DNA from: Actinomyces massiliensis 4401292
Lineage (GTDB): Bacteria; Actinomycetota; Actinomycetes; Actinomycetales; Actinomycetaceae
Length of the DNA: 64,000 nt
Direction: 5' to 3'
NCBI RefSeq assembly: GCF_000269805.1
Contig: NZ_JH711483.1
Span: 79,531 to 143,530, forward strand
The notes beneath the pieces were generated by a model. That model had not been told where the DNA came from and searched no databases. It was given only the letters and a program-made list of their open reading frames with translations. Every line of letters begins with the position of its first letter. The stretch's first letter is position 1. The translations under genes were made by a program, and so were the position numbers. Below, one piece after another: positions 52,051-60,693 of this stretch.

Positions 52051-53951
52051 GCGCCGCCTGCGGCTGCGACGAGCCGACGACCAGCCCCGCGGACGAGGCA
52101 GAGGAGGCAGAGCGCCCGTGGTGGCGTGATCCCGGCCTGGTCGTGCCGATCCTCTCCGGCGTCGCGTTCGGCACCGGCCTGGCGCTGGAGTGGTCGGGGC
52201 TGCACATCGCGGCGCTGGTCGCGTTCTGGGCGGGCCTGCTGCTGGGCGCGTACACGTTCGTGCCCGGTGCGATCCGGAATCTCGTTGTGAAGCGCAAGCT
52301 CGGGATCGCGCTGCTGATGACGATCAGCGCCGTGGGCGCGGTGATCCTCGGCTACGTCGAGGAGGCGGCCGCGCTGGCGTTCCTCTACTCGATCGCCGAG
52401 GCCCTGGAGGACAAGGCGATGGACCGCGCCCGCGGCGGGCTGCGCGCGCTGCTGAAGCTCGTGCCGGAGACCGCGACCGTGCTGCGCGACGGGACCTCCG
52501 CCTCGGTCCCGGCCAGGGAGATCGCCGTCGGCGACGTGCTGCTGGTCCGCCCTGGCGAGCGGGTCGCGACCGATGGGCTGGTCCGCTCGGGCCGGTCGAG
52601 CCTGGACACTTCGGCGATCACCGGTGAATCGATCCCGGTCGAGGTCGCGCCCGGAGAAGCGGTGTCGGCGGGCGCGATCAACAGCGCCGGCGTGCTGGAG
52701 GTCGAGGCGACCGCCGCGGGCACCGACAACTCGCTGACCACGATCGTGGAGCTGGTAGAGCAGGCCCAGGCCGAGAAGGGCGACCGAGCCCGGATCGCTG
52801 ACCGGATCGCCCGCCCGCTGGTGCCCGGCGTGATGGTCCTCGCCGTCCTCGTCGGCGTGCTCGGGTCCCTGCTCGGCGACCCGGAGACCTGGATCACCCG
52901 CGCCCTGGTCGTCCTCGTCGCGGCCAGCCCCTGCGCGCTGGCGATCGCGGTGCCCGTCACCGTGGTCTCCGCGATCGGCGCGGCGACCAAGTTCGGCGTC
53001 GTCATCAAGAGCGGGGCCGCCTTCGAGCGCCTCGGCGGCATCCGGCACCTGGCCGTGGACAAGACCGGCACTCTGACCCGCAACCGGCCCGAGGTAACCG
53101 CCATCGTCGCCGCCCATGGGTTCGACGATGCGCAGGTGCTTGCTTGGGCTGCCGCCGTGGAGCAGCACTCGACGCACCCACTCGCCGCCGCCATCGCCGC
53201 CGCGGGCCGGGGAACCCCCGCCGCGCAGGACGTGGCCGAGGAGGCCGGGCACGGCATCGGTGGCCTGGTCGACGGCCGCAGGGTGGCGGTGGGCAGTCCG
53301 CGCTGGATCGACGCCGGTCCGCTCAAGGCCCGGGTCGAGGACCTGGAGGCCGAGGGGCAGACCTGCGTGCTCGTCACCGTCGACGGCTTCCTGGCCGGGG
53401 CGATCGGCGTCCGCGACGAGCTGCGCCCCGAGGTCCCCGAGGTCGTGCGGAGCCTGCGCGACCAGGGCGTCGAGGTGAGCATGCTCACCGGCGACAACTC
53501 CCGCACCGCTGCTGCGCTGGCGAAGCTGGCCGGGATCGGCGACGTGCACGCCGAGCTGCGTCCCGAGGACAAGGCTCGCATCGTCGCCGGGTTCTCGGAG
53601 ACGTCGCCGACCGCGATGATCGGCGACGGCATCAACGACGCGCCCGCCCTGGCCGGGGCGACCGTGGGCATCGCGATGGGCGCGACCGGCTCCGACGCCG
53701 CGATCGAGTCCGCCGACGTCGCCTTCACCGGCCACGACCTCGGCCTCATCCCGCAGGCTCTGCGCCACGCCCGCCGCGGCGGCAGGATCATCAACCAGAA
53801 CATCGTGCTGTCCTTGGCGATCATCACTGTGCTGCTGCCGCTGGCGATCACCGGCGTGCTCGGCCTGGCAGCGGTCGTCCTCGTGCACGAGGTCGCCGAA
53901 GTCGTCGTCATCGCCAACGGACTGCGGGCTGCGCGTGCCCGCAAGCAATAG
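52047..53951 (+). CDS. P1B-type heavy-metal-translocating ATPase (SPC type)
   Basis: 634 residues from GTG. A cysteine-containing N-terminus (SAACGCDEP) is followed by membrane helices, the actuator loop ITGESIPVEV, the ion-binding motif SPC in VVLVAASPCALAIAVPV (about 293), the phosphorylation motif DKTGTLT (about 337), and the hinge MIGDGINDAPALA. HEVAEVVVIANG ends the last helix. SPC plus HE(V/G) is the P1B-4 pattern, linked to Co, Cd or Zn export. With CmtR next to it, Cd/Pb efflux is the best guess. It ends 25 bp before attR. Confidence 0.92.
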   Translation: MSAACGCDEPTTSPADEAEEAERPWWRDPGLVVPILSGVAFGTGLALEWSGLHIAALVAFWAGLLLGAYTFVPGAIRNLVVKRKLGIALLMTISAVGAVILGYVEEAAALAFLYSIAEALEDKAMDRARGGLRALLKLVPETATVLRDGTSASVPAREIAVGDVLLVRPGERVATDGLVRSGRSSLDTSAITGESIPVEVAPGEAVSAGAINSAGVLEVEATAAGTDNSLTTIVELVEQAQAEKGDRARIADRIARPLVPGVMVLAVLVGVLGSLLGDPETWITRALVVLVAASPCALAIAVPVTVVSAIGAATKFGVVIKSGAAFERLGGIRHLAVDKTGTLTRNRPEVTAIVAAHGFDDAQVLAWAAAVEQHSTHPLAAAIAAAGRGTPAAQDVAEEAGHGIGGLVDGRRVAVGSPRWIDAGPLKARVEDLEAEGQTCVLVTVDGFLAGAIGVRDELRPEVPEVVRSLRDQGVEVSMLTGDNSRTAAALAKLAGIGDVHAELRPEDKARIVAGFSETSPTAMIGDGINDAPALAGATVGIAMGATGSDAAIESADVAFTGHDLGLIPQALRHARRGGRIINQNIVLSLAIITVLLPLAITGVLGLAAVVLVHEVAEVVVIANGLRAARARKQ

Positions 53952-53976
53952 GTGTTCCGTCCAACGCCATAACTCA

Positions 53977-53980
53977 GACA
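53977..53980. other. attR core (GACA)
   Basis: Element sequence AACTCAGACA meets host sequence ATGCGCTACGAGAGC here. GACA is shared with attL at 45333-45336. Confidence 0.75.
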
Positions 53981-54293
53981 TGCGCTACGAGAGCCCACTC
54001 CACCTGGCCGAGGAGATCGTCGCCCTGGACCTGCTCACCGACCGCGCATCGTCATCGGTATCTCCCGCGGCTCCCCGGAGCAGGCGATGCCGCCCAGATC
54101 GGAGCCGCCCCCGGAGGGGCGTCTCTCGCGGCTTCAGGCGGAGCAGATCCGTCGTTGTCGCGGGACCGGTGAGGAAGCCGGTCACGACTGGACCCCGCGG
54201 ATGAGCGTGTCCCGCTCGATCTTCCCGATCGTCTCCGAGACCGACCGCAGTCTCTTCAGCCTGCGTGGCGAGGACTCCCACGACTACATCGAC
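53977..54293 (+). pseudogene. LLM-class oxidoreductase, middle part
   Basis: It reads MRYESPLHLAEEIVALDLLT and, after a frameshift, IVIGISRGSPEQAM, then TPRMSVSRSIFPIVSETDRS and SHDYID. It continues the gene cut at 45336 and has lost a large internal part (residues normally between the GSPEQA loop and the C-terminal third). It stops at ATCGAC, where a second element is inserted. Confidence 0.75.
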
Positions 54294-54659
54294 GTTACCG
54301 GGTTCTTCGTGTGTGAGGGTGTGGTCGGGGTGGGCGGGTGCCAGTGGTTCGGTGTCTTGGAGTCCTGCGCGGTCGTACGCGGGGGCGTGTGGTCGTACCT
54401 GGCGTCGCGCGGTCGTACCTTGGAGGGGTTTTAAGGTACGACCGCGTGGAGTTGCGTACGACCGCACGGCTTCACGTACGACCGGGTGAGACTGCGTACG
54501 ACCACGTGGAGCCGGTGGCCCACGATGACGCATCCCCGGGGCGGGCGCAGACGCCCGCCCCGGGACCGTCGACCAGCGACCCCGACGGCCCCGGCGAGAA
54601 AAGCCTCGAACAACCGCATACATCCCACCCATCACGCCCCCGAACACGAAGAACCCGTT
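54294..54659. mobile_element. 366-bp non-coding element with 20-bp-phased inverted arrays
   Basis: Flanked by the direct repeat ATCGAC (54288-54293 and 54660-54665), with imperfect terminal inverted repeats around GGGTTCTTCGTGT. Removing it and one ATCGAC rejoins the host frame as SHDYIDGLHLTFRRTYAAEP. The interior carries seven GGTCGTAC cores in two opposed arrays and a GGGGCGGGCG hairpin at about 54538-54562. No protein is encoded. It is a MITE-like insertion. Confidence 0.75.
54371..54503. repeat. GGTCGTAC array, 20-bp period, inverted halves
   Basis: GGTCGTAC at 54371, 54391 and 54411, then its complement GTACGACC at 54436, 54456, 54476 and 54496. All spacings within each half are exactly 20 bp. 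The two inner units form a perfect 14-bp-arm hairpin (CGCGGTCGTACCTT). Confidence 0.85.
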
Positions 54660-54860
54660 ATCGACGGTCTGCACTTGACGTTCAGACGCACCTACGCCGC
54701 CGAGCCCGACACCCTCATGCTCGCCATCCCCGGCCAGCTCGGTGCCGACGACAACCTGTATGCCCTGCAGGCCTTCGCCGAGCACGGCGTACCGGCGCTC
54801 GGCTGGCGGCCCAACACAGAGGGACCGGTGACGGGATACGCGTTGGACGACGGGGGCTGA
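54660..54860 (+). pseudogene. LLM-class oxidoreductase, C-terminal part
   Basis: It reads IDGLHLTFRRTYAAEPDTLM, LAIPGQLGADDNLYALQAF and PALGWRPNTEG before a TGA. This is the usual C-terminus of LLM-class oxidoreductases (LMLTIPNQLGVDYN... APALGWR). Together with 45086-45336 and 53977-54293 it makes up one broken gene carrying two insertions. Confidence 0.75.
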
Positions 54861-54886
54861 GTCCCGGCGATCGATCCGGGGACGGA

Positions 54887-55918
54887 TCATCCGGCGGACG
54901 GGCCCGAGGTGCCGGCGGCCTCGAGGATCGCATCGAAACGAGGTGCGGGCAGGGACAGAATCGTCCGCGTCCCGCCCACGGACCCCTGGCCCGGATCGGG
55001 CAGCGCCACCGCCTCGATCTCGCCGTCGGGGGCGCGGTAGAAGACGAATGCGGACAGCAGCGGATCGACGTGCTGGGCGATCTCGTCCTGAATGAACAGC
55101 ACCATCGAGCGCAATGCCCACTCCGGATCCCGCCGGTCCACCGGGTGCAGACCCAGCGCGTGCTTGTGCGGGACTGCGAAGAGCACGCCCGCGCTCGTGT
55201 CGACGTCGATCTCCCCCAGGATCCGGCCCAGGTTGGCGGCCTTGGAAGCTGTGAAGAAGCCCTCCCCGTGCAGGGCCCACGCTCCGGCGCCGATCGGGCC
55301 GGAGTGGACCAGAGGCGCCTCATCGGTGTTGCGCTGGCCCGCCTCGAAGAGCTCATCGATGGTCAGCGGGCAGTCCCCCAGGAGCGCGGGGACGACCGGA
55401 TGGACCCCGCCGTCGAACCGTCGGTACAGGCCCAGGACGAGGTTTCCGGCGAAGGGACGATGGACCGGTCCTCCCCCGGGGCGGGCCTCATCCGGGTCGA
55501 TCAGCCGCGTGCGCACCGCGGCGCGCCACTGCTCGGCAGTGCTCGGCGGCTTCCCGAGGCAGGCGGTCATGCTGACCGCCTGGGCGACCCGCACGTCCAG
55601 TATCGTGTTCCACTTCGATCTGCTGTGGCCCGCCAGCTCGAAGGCCGTCTTATCCAGGGGCAGGATCATGCCCTCGTAGGTGTTGGTGCCATGCAGCTCG
55701 GGGCCGCTGCTTCCGTCTGCCAGCTCGGTGGTGATCCCATGGGCGGCGAGCTTGGCCCGCATCGTCAGGGCGATCTCGATCAGGGTGGTCTCCTCGAAGG
55801 TGTTCTCCACGGCGCCGGGGGCATCGGCCAGGCCGAAGGCGACGCCGGCGTGGGGCATCTGGACCGGATTGGGTGTGCGTGGGTGGGAGTGCGGGCGACG
55901 GTGATCGGATACGGGCAT
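54887..55918 (-). CDS. Hypothetical protein
   Basis: 343 residues from the ATG at 55918, with GAGGAG about 6 bp upstream. Soluble, no signal peptide. It contains FEETTLIEIALTMRAKLAAHG, GTNTYEGMILPLDKTAFELAGHSRSKW and LFAVPHKHALGLHPVDRRD. I recognise no family. The even composition and good ribosome site support it as a real gene. It is monocistronic, ending just beyond the broken oxidoreductase on the opposite strand. Confidence 0.65.
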   Translation of the reverse strand: MPVSDHRRPHSHPRTPNPVQMPHAGVAFGLADAPGAVENTFEETTLIEIALTMRAKLAAHGITTELADGSSGPELHGTNTYEGMILPLDKTAFELAGHSRSKWNTILDVRVAQAVSMTACLGKPPSTAEQWRAAVRTRLIDPDEARPGGGPVHRPFAGNLVLGLYRRFDGGVHPVVPALLGDCPLTIDELFEAGQRNTDEAPLVHSGPIGAGAWALHGEGFFTASKAANLGRILGEIDVDTSAGVLFAVPHKHALGLHPVDRRDPEWALRSMVLFIQDEIAQHVDPLLSAFVFYRAPDGEIEAVALPDPGQGSVGGTRTILSLPAPRFDAILEAAGTSGPSAG

Positions 55919-56188
55919 GGTGGCTCCTCGACGGGGCTGCGCGGATCGAGGGGGCGCAGCGAGTAGGTGAGTGTGTCCTCGCACGCTAGGGCCAGGCTCT
56001 CTCGGCGTGCGAGGCGGAGGGTCGAACCCTGTGGACAATGGCTGCGGAGTTGCTGTTGTGGAGCCCCGCGGGATGCCTCCCGCCACATATCCGGCGTCCC
56101 GGTGCCGCCGGCGCTCGGACCGATCACTCGGGACGGTTCAGGGGACGTGCGCGCGGTGGCCCGTCCACCGGCTGGTCCCGGCCGACTG
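55919..56188. other. Intergenic region
   Basis: About 270 bp between two minus-strand genes. I see no gene, terminator hairpin or clear promoter in it. Confidence 0.3.
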
Positions 56189-58180
56189 CTAGGCGAGCCC
56201 CATGGCCAGGGCGGTACCGGCCCTGAGCCAGGCGCGCCGCGTGGACAGGGCCAGCGAGTCGAGGATCAGGGGTCGTCCGGCCATGGCGGGGTCGTAGGGG
56301 ATGCCGACGGCGGCGCGGGTGATCCCCTGGAATGTGGAGACCAGCTGGGTGGGGGCGGGCTCCGCCTTGGAACCCTGGGAGACGACCACGAGGGCGTTCT
56401 CGGCCAGGCGCGCGGCGTGTGAGTCGGCGCCGGCGAGCTCGGCCAGGAGGAGGCGCGCGGACTCGGCATGGTCGGGCCGCGTCGTCGTGGGCACGACGAT
56501 GGCGTCCGCCCGGGCGATCATGGCGCGCCACTGGGGGCTGGACTCGTCGTTGCCGGAGTCGATGACCACGAGGCGGTAGTACTTGGTCAGGACGGAGTGG
56601 ATGGCGTCGAAGCTGTCCGCGTCGCCGGGCTTCGCATCCGCGAGCACCTCGGGGCGGCTGCGCAGGACGTCGTAGCGGTCCTCGCGCTGATGGTGGACGA
56701 ACCCGGATATCTCGGCGGCCTGCGCCTGCGGGGACAGGAGGTGGTTCACGTGCGGCAGCAGGTCGATGACCGTGGCGTCGTGCGGTCCCTGCTGGGTGCG
56801 CCACCCCAGCGTGCCGCGCGTCGAGTTGTTGTCGTAGGCGATGACGCCCGCCCCGCCGTAGCGCGCGAAGACGGCGGACAGGAGGATCGCCGTGGGCGTC
56901 TTGGTGGCCCCGCCCTTGCCGTTGACGACCGCGATGGTGCGCGGGCCCGCCCAGTGCTGGGAGACGGCGGCGGCATCGGCCCGCTCGGCGCGCTCACGCT
57001 CGGTGGGCCCCAGGTGCAGGCCGAACTGGTTCAGGGCGCCGCGCAGGCCGGTGGCCGCGGGCGCCTCGTTGGTGATCTCCGTGAGCAGCGACGTGGAGCG
57101 CGCCTGCTCGCGCGGGTCCGACGGCACATTCCCCGGAGAGGGCGGGGTGGACGCCGTCGGGGGCTGCTTGGGTGAAGGCGAGTACGGCGTGGCCAGCGCC
57201 GCCGGTGAGAGGGCCGACGTCGCCTGCTGGGTGGCCGCTGGTGAGGCCAGCGCTGCTGTCGGGGGAGGCGCTCCGTCTGACGGGGAGTACGGCGTGTCCA
57301 GCATCGCGTGCGATGCCCCGGGTGCGTCGGGCGCTGCTGTCTGTGCTGCCTGCCCTGCCTGTGCCGCCGGCCTTGTTGGTGATGCCGGCGATGCTGGTGA
57401 CGCCGGTGATGGTGGTGATGTCGGTGCCGATGGTGCTTCGGCCGCTGCTGCCGACGACGCCGAGCGCGGCGCGATCAGTGAGGAACGCCGTACTTGCGGT
57501 GCGGCTGGTGCTGGTGCTGGAGCCGATGCCGATGGTGCTGAGCGCGGTGCGGCTGATGAGGCGTACGGCGGAGCCGGGGCTGCGGGCGATGCTGCTGAGG
57601 CGGGCGATGGTGCCGGCGCCGGCTCTGCGCGATGCCTCCGCGGTGCGGTGCGGCCCTCGGCGGCGTCGGTCCGGGGCAGAAGGCCCGGTGGCAGTCGGAT
57701 GCCGGCGGTCTGGGGGGTATCGGAGTCCGGGGCGGGCGCGGTTCGCTGCCGACGGCGGGTCTGAGGCAGGGGTGCGGAGCGCGTCGGCTGAGTCGGCTCA
57801 GCCGGCTGAGTTGGCTGAGTCGGTACAGATGGCCTGGTCCGCGTGCGGGGCGTTGCAGTGCCGCGAGTCGTGCCCGGCCTGCTCAGCCTGCTCGCTCTAC
57901 TCGGTGTGCTCGGTGTGCTCGGCGTCAGGGCGCCCTCGGTGATGATGGTGCCGTCCGGGTAAACGGCTATGCGCCAGCTTCCCGCGGGCTCGGTGATGGT
58001 GGTCGAGATCGGGTGCCCGAGTGCTCGGGCGCGGTGCGACAGGTGGGTGACGACCGCGGCGCGGGCCTCTTTCGGAGTCGATTTGCTCAAGTCCGCCTCG
58101 ACGCCTTCGAAAATGACGTGCGCGTGGCCCTCGGCGCTCAGCAGGACCTCAGCCTGAGGCCATTCTGTTGCGGTGCTCAT
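56189..58180 (-). CDS. ParA/MinD-like ATPase with disordered linker
   Basis: 663 residues from the ATG at 58180. An N-terminal ~85-residue domain (EVLLSAEGHAHVIFEGVEAD onward) is followed by ~300 residues of Pro/Ala/Ser/Thr-rich sequence, then a MinD/ParA-type ATPase: deviant Walker A VVNGKGGATKTPTAILL, VIAYDNNSTRGTLGW, LVVIDSGNDESSPQW (Walker B), and VVPTTTRPDHAESARLL. This resembles the large MinD-like ATPases of actinobacteria, some of them linked to type VII secretion or partitioning. No partner gene is here. A 9-bp repeat array lies upstream. Confidence 0.8.
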   Translation of the reverse strand: MSTATEWPQAEVLLSAEGHAHVIFEGVEADLSKSTPKEARAAVVTHLSHRARALGHPISTTITEPAGSWRIAVYPDGTIITEGALTPSTPSTPSRASRLSRPGTTRGTATPRTRTRPSVPTQPTQPAEPTQPTRSAPLPQTRRRQRTAPAPDSDTPQTAGIRLPPGLLPRTDAAEGRTAPRRHRAEPAPAPSPASAASPAAPAPPYASSAAPRSAPSASAPAPAPAAPQVRRSSLIAPRSASSAAAAEAPSAPTSPPSPASPASPASPTRPAAQAGQAAQTAAPDAPGASHAMLDTPYSPSDGAPPPTAALASPAATQQATSALSPAALATPYSPSPKQPPTASTPPSPGNVPSDPREQARSTSLLTEITNEAPAATGLRGALNQFGLHLGPTERERAERADAAAVSQHWAGPRTIAVVNGKGGATKTPTAILLSAVFARYGGAGVIAYDNNSTRGTLGWRTQQGPHDATVIDLLPHVNHLLSPQAQAAEISGFVHHQREDRYDVLRSRPEVLADAKPGDADSFDAIHSVLTKYYRLVVIDSGNDESSPQWRAMIARADAIVVPTTTRPDHAESARLLLAELAGADSHAARLAENALVVVSQGSKAEPAPTQLVSTFQGITRAAVGIPYDPAMAGRPLILDSLALSTRRAWLRAGTALAMGLA

Positions 58181-58241
58181 GTGCGTGTCCTTCGTGGCGA
58201 GCGCTACCGGTGAGCGCGTGATGTAGATGGGCGATGGGCTC

Positions 58242-58295
58242 AAATGGTCCCAATGGGCCAAATGGTCAAAATGGTCCAAATGGGCTCAGTGGCAC
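58242..58295. repeat. Six 9-bp tandem repeats upstream of the ParA-like gene
   Basis: AAATGGTCC, CAATGGGCC, AAATGGTCA, AAATGGTCC, AAATGGGCT and CAGTGGCAC follow in phase, 62 bp before the ParA-like start. One or two weaker units may precede them. It could be an operator or centromere-like site for the ATPase, or a simple repeat. Confidence 0.65.
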
Positions 58296-58601
58296 CAAAG
58301 ATCTGTGCTGCGACGGCGCGGCGGTGAAGATCGGGCAGACGGCGATCCGATCGGCGCCAGGGTGCTGCCGGGGGCCTTGTGCCCATCCTCAAGTCACGGT
58401 TGTCACGACTTGAGCGTACCGCGAGAACTCCAAAAGTAACGATTTTGTCTCCTCGGCGGTGCCCGCGAGTCTCTGGCGCGACGCGATCCCAGTAGTTAGC
58501 CTTGCCTAACACGCATCGACTGGCGACATCATGGTGAGAAGTGCACCAGCGCCGGTGCGGGCGTCGTGTCTGACCCACCCGATCACACGAAGGACACCAC
58601 C
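58296..58601. other. Divergent control region
   Basis: About 300 bp between the repeat array and fepB. A DtxR-like box lies at 58491-58509. Nothing else could be assigned. Confidence 0.4.
58491..58509 (+). promoter_or_regulatory. Putative DtxR/IdeR iron box
   Basis: The complement reads TTAGGCAAGGCTAACTACT, close to the DtxR consensus (TTAGG--AGGCTAAC), 92 bp before the siderophore operon. Repression by iron-loaded DtxR/IdeR is expected. Confidence 0.65.
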
Positions 58602-59630
58602 ATGAACAACCTGAGTCGTCGCTCGCTGCTTGGATTCGGAAGCGCCGGCCTCGGTGTCGCCGGCCTCGCCGCGCTCAGCGCCTGCGCCTCGCAGAAGAAC
58701 CCGTCGGACTCCGCGACGGGCGGCTCCGACTCGAGCGGAGCGGACTCCGGCGACTGGCCCCGCACCGTCACGGATGAGCAGGGCGAAGTCACTATCGACA
58801 AGAAGCCCACCAAGATCGTCTCCACCTCGCCGAGTGTCACCGGCACGCTCCTGGCCATCGACGCCCCCGTGGTGGCCTCCGCGGCGACCTCTCCTTCGCC
58901 GCTGACGGACGACAAGGGCTTCTTCACGCAGTGGGCCTCCGTCGCCGACGAGCGCGGGGTCGAGGTCCTCTACAGCAACCTCGAGTTCGATCTTGAAGCG
59001 GTCATCAGCTTCGATCCCGATCTCGTCGTCGTCGCCAGCTCGGGCAAGGACTCGGTGGCGGACCAGGTCGAGACCATCAAGCAGCAGTTCCCCGTGATCG
59101 TCGTCGACTACGGCAAGCAGAGCTGGCAGGACCTGGCCACGCAGCTCGGCAAGGCGCTCGGGCTGGAGGACAAGGCGACGGCCGCGGGCACCGAGTTCGA
59201 CAGCTACATCAAGGAGGCCAAGGGCAAGATCACCCCGCCCGAGGGCGGGGCCAGCATCGTCTCCTACAACGGCAAGGACAAGGACCAGGCCATCGCGAAG
59301 AAGGACTCGGCTCACGCCGACCTGCTCACCTCGCTCGGCCTCGAGGTCGTCGAGGCCGATGCCTCGCTCGACAGCGGGAACAGGCAGCGAAATGACTTCA
59401 TGTTCGTCAGCTACGAGAACCTCAGCAAAGCCATCACGGGCGAGAGCGTGTTCCTCATCAGCACGGGTCAGGACCAGGTCCAGAAATTCCTCGATGATGA
59501 GACGCTCGCGAACCTTCCCGCAGTGACCAATAACCAGGTCTACTACCTCGGGCCCACCTCCTTCCGCATCGACTTCTACTCCGGAAAGCTCGCGGCCGAC
59601 GCGGTCGTCGAGCAGCTGGGGGCGAGCTGA
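58602..59630 (+). CDS. Siderophore ABC transporter substrate-binding lipoprotein (FepB-like)
   Basis: 342 residues from the ATG at 58602. A twin-arginine-like signal (MNNLSRRSLLGFGSAGLGVA) ends in a lipobox (LAALSAC, Cys about 28). A Ser/Gly/Asp linker leads to the helical-backbone binding fold (IVSTSPSVTGTLLAIDAPVV, LEAVISFDPDLVVVASSGKD, YYLGPTSFRIDFYSGKLAAD). It would catch ferric catecholate siderophore outside the membrane. First gene of an iron-boxed operon; the permease genes follow. Confidence 0.9.
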   Translation: MNNLSRRSLLGFGSAGLGVAGLAALSACASQKNPSDSATGGSDSSGADSGDWPRTVTDEQGEVTIDKKPTKIVSTSPSVTGTLLAIDAPVVASAATSPSPLTDDKGFFTQWASVADERGVEVLYSNLEFDLEAVISFDPDLVVVASSGKDSVADQVETIKQQFPVIVVDYGKQSWQDLATQLGKALGLEDKATAAGTEFDSYIKEAKGKITPPEGGASIVSYNGKDKDQAIAKKDSAHADLLTSLGLEVVEADASLDSGNRQRNDFMFVSYENLSKAITGESVFLISTGQDQVQKFLDDETLANLPAVTNNQVYYLGPTSFRIDFYSGKLAADAVVEQLGAS

Positions 59631-59685
59631 CGCGCATGACCCCTGCAGTCCGCCGCAGTGGTCCGGATGTCCTGATGGTCCGCTG

Positions 59686-60693
59686 ATGGCCCGGACACGA
59701 CGTCTCGTCCTGGTGGTCGCGCTGCTGATGGCGGCGCTGGTCGTCCTCTTGGTCGCCGGCCTCGCCATCGGCTCGCGCCTCATTCCCACCGGCACGGTCA
59801 TGGATGCTCTGACGAATTTCGATCCGGGCAGCGATGACCAGCTCGTCATCCGCTTCTCCCGGCTGCCGCGCACCCTCATCGGCGTCCTGGCGGGCGCTGC
59901 GCTGGGACTGGCCGGTGTGCTCACCCAGTCGTTGACCAGGAATGCGCTCGCGGAGCCGGGCACCCTCGGCGTCAACGCGGGAGCGGCGGTGGGCGTGATC
60001 ATCGGGCTCATCGCCACGGGCGGAGCGAGCATCATGGTGTACGTGTGGTTCGCCTTCGCCGGGGCGGCGCTCACCTCCGTCCTCGTCCACCGGCTGGGGC
60101 GCACGGGCCGGTCCGGTGTCGATCCCGCTCGGCTCGTGCTGGCGGGCGCCGCTCTGTCCATCGTGCTCAGCGCGCTCACCAGGGCGCTGATCCTGTCCGC
60201 CGATGCGACGGTGTACGAGTCGTTCCGCAGCTGGGCGACCGGCTCCCTCCAGGGGCGCGGCTGGGAGTCCCTGCCCGTGGTCGGGACCTGCCTCGTCGTC
60301 GGCCTGCTCATCTCCCTGGCGCTCGCCGGCCCCCTCGACTCGGTGAGTCTGGGCACTGATATGGCGACGGCGCTGGGCGTCAACATCCGGCTGACCTGGA
60401 CCCTGGCCAACGCCGCGATCGTGGTGCTCGCGGGCGGCGCCACGGCCGCCTGCGGCCCCATCGCCTTCATCGGCCTGGCCTCGCCCCACATTGCCCGCGC
60501 CGTCAGCGGGCCGAACCACCGGCTGCTCCTGCCGGTCTCGGCGCTCCTGGCCGCGGTCCTCCTCCTGCTCGCCGACGTGATCGGACGCATCGTGGTCTTC
60601 CCCGGTGAGATCGGCGCCGGCGTGATGACGGCACTCATCGGCTCGCCCTTCTTCATCCACCTCGTGCGGCGGGGGAGAGTGGTGGGCATATGA
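59686..60693 (+). CDS. FecCD-family siderophore permease (FepD-like)
   Basis: 335 residues with about ten membrane helices. RLPRTLIGVLAGAALGLAGVLTQSLTRNALAEPGTLGVNAGA is the FecCD signature region, and GPIAFIGLASPHIAR is the cytoplasmic loop that contacts the ATPase. It forms one half of the transmembrane channel. It starts 55 bp after fepB and overlaps the second permease by ATGA. Confidence 0.92.
   Translation: MARTRRLVLVVALLMAALVVLLVAGLAIGSRLIPTGTVMDALTNFDPGSDDQLVIRFSRLPRTLIGVLAGAALGLAGVLTQSLTRNALAEPGTLGVNAGAAVGVIIGLIATGGASIMVYVWFAFAGAALTSVLVHRLGRTGRSGVDPARLVLAGAALSIVLSALTRALILSADATVYESFRSWATGSLQGRGWESLPVVGTCLVVGLLISLALAGPLDSVSLGTDMATALGVNIRLTWTLANAAIVVLAGGATAACGPIAFIGLASPHIARAVSGPNHRLLLPVSALLAAVLLLLADVIGRIVVFPGEIGAGVMTALIGSPFFIHLVRRGRVVGI

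Larger units (their letters stand above)
45335..53978 (+). mobile_element. 8.64-kb integrative mobilizable element with metal-resistance cargo
   Basis: Bounded by GACA cores and inserted in an oxidoreductase gene. Gene order: large serine integrase, two small accessory genes, CRESS-like Rep with iterons, MobC-like protein, relaxase, membrane coiled-coil protein, CmtR-like regulator, P1B ATPase. All genes are on the plus strand and mostly coupled by 4-bp overlaps. It has relaxase and Rep but no type IV secretion genes, so it should be mobilizable in trans and possibly replicate after excision. Confidence 0.85.

Noticed and set aside
54371-54503. CRISPR array
   Set aside because: Units are 20 bp with an 8-bp conserved core and change orientation in the middle; no 25-40-bp repeat or spacer structure and no cas genes in the window.
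54371-54503. Plasmid iteron origin belonging to the 45-54-kb element
   Set aside because: It lies outside attR, inside an independent insertion with its own 6-bp target duplication; the element's likely iterons are next to rep at 47730.
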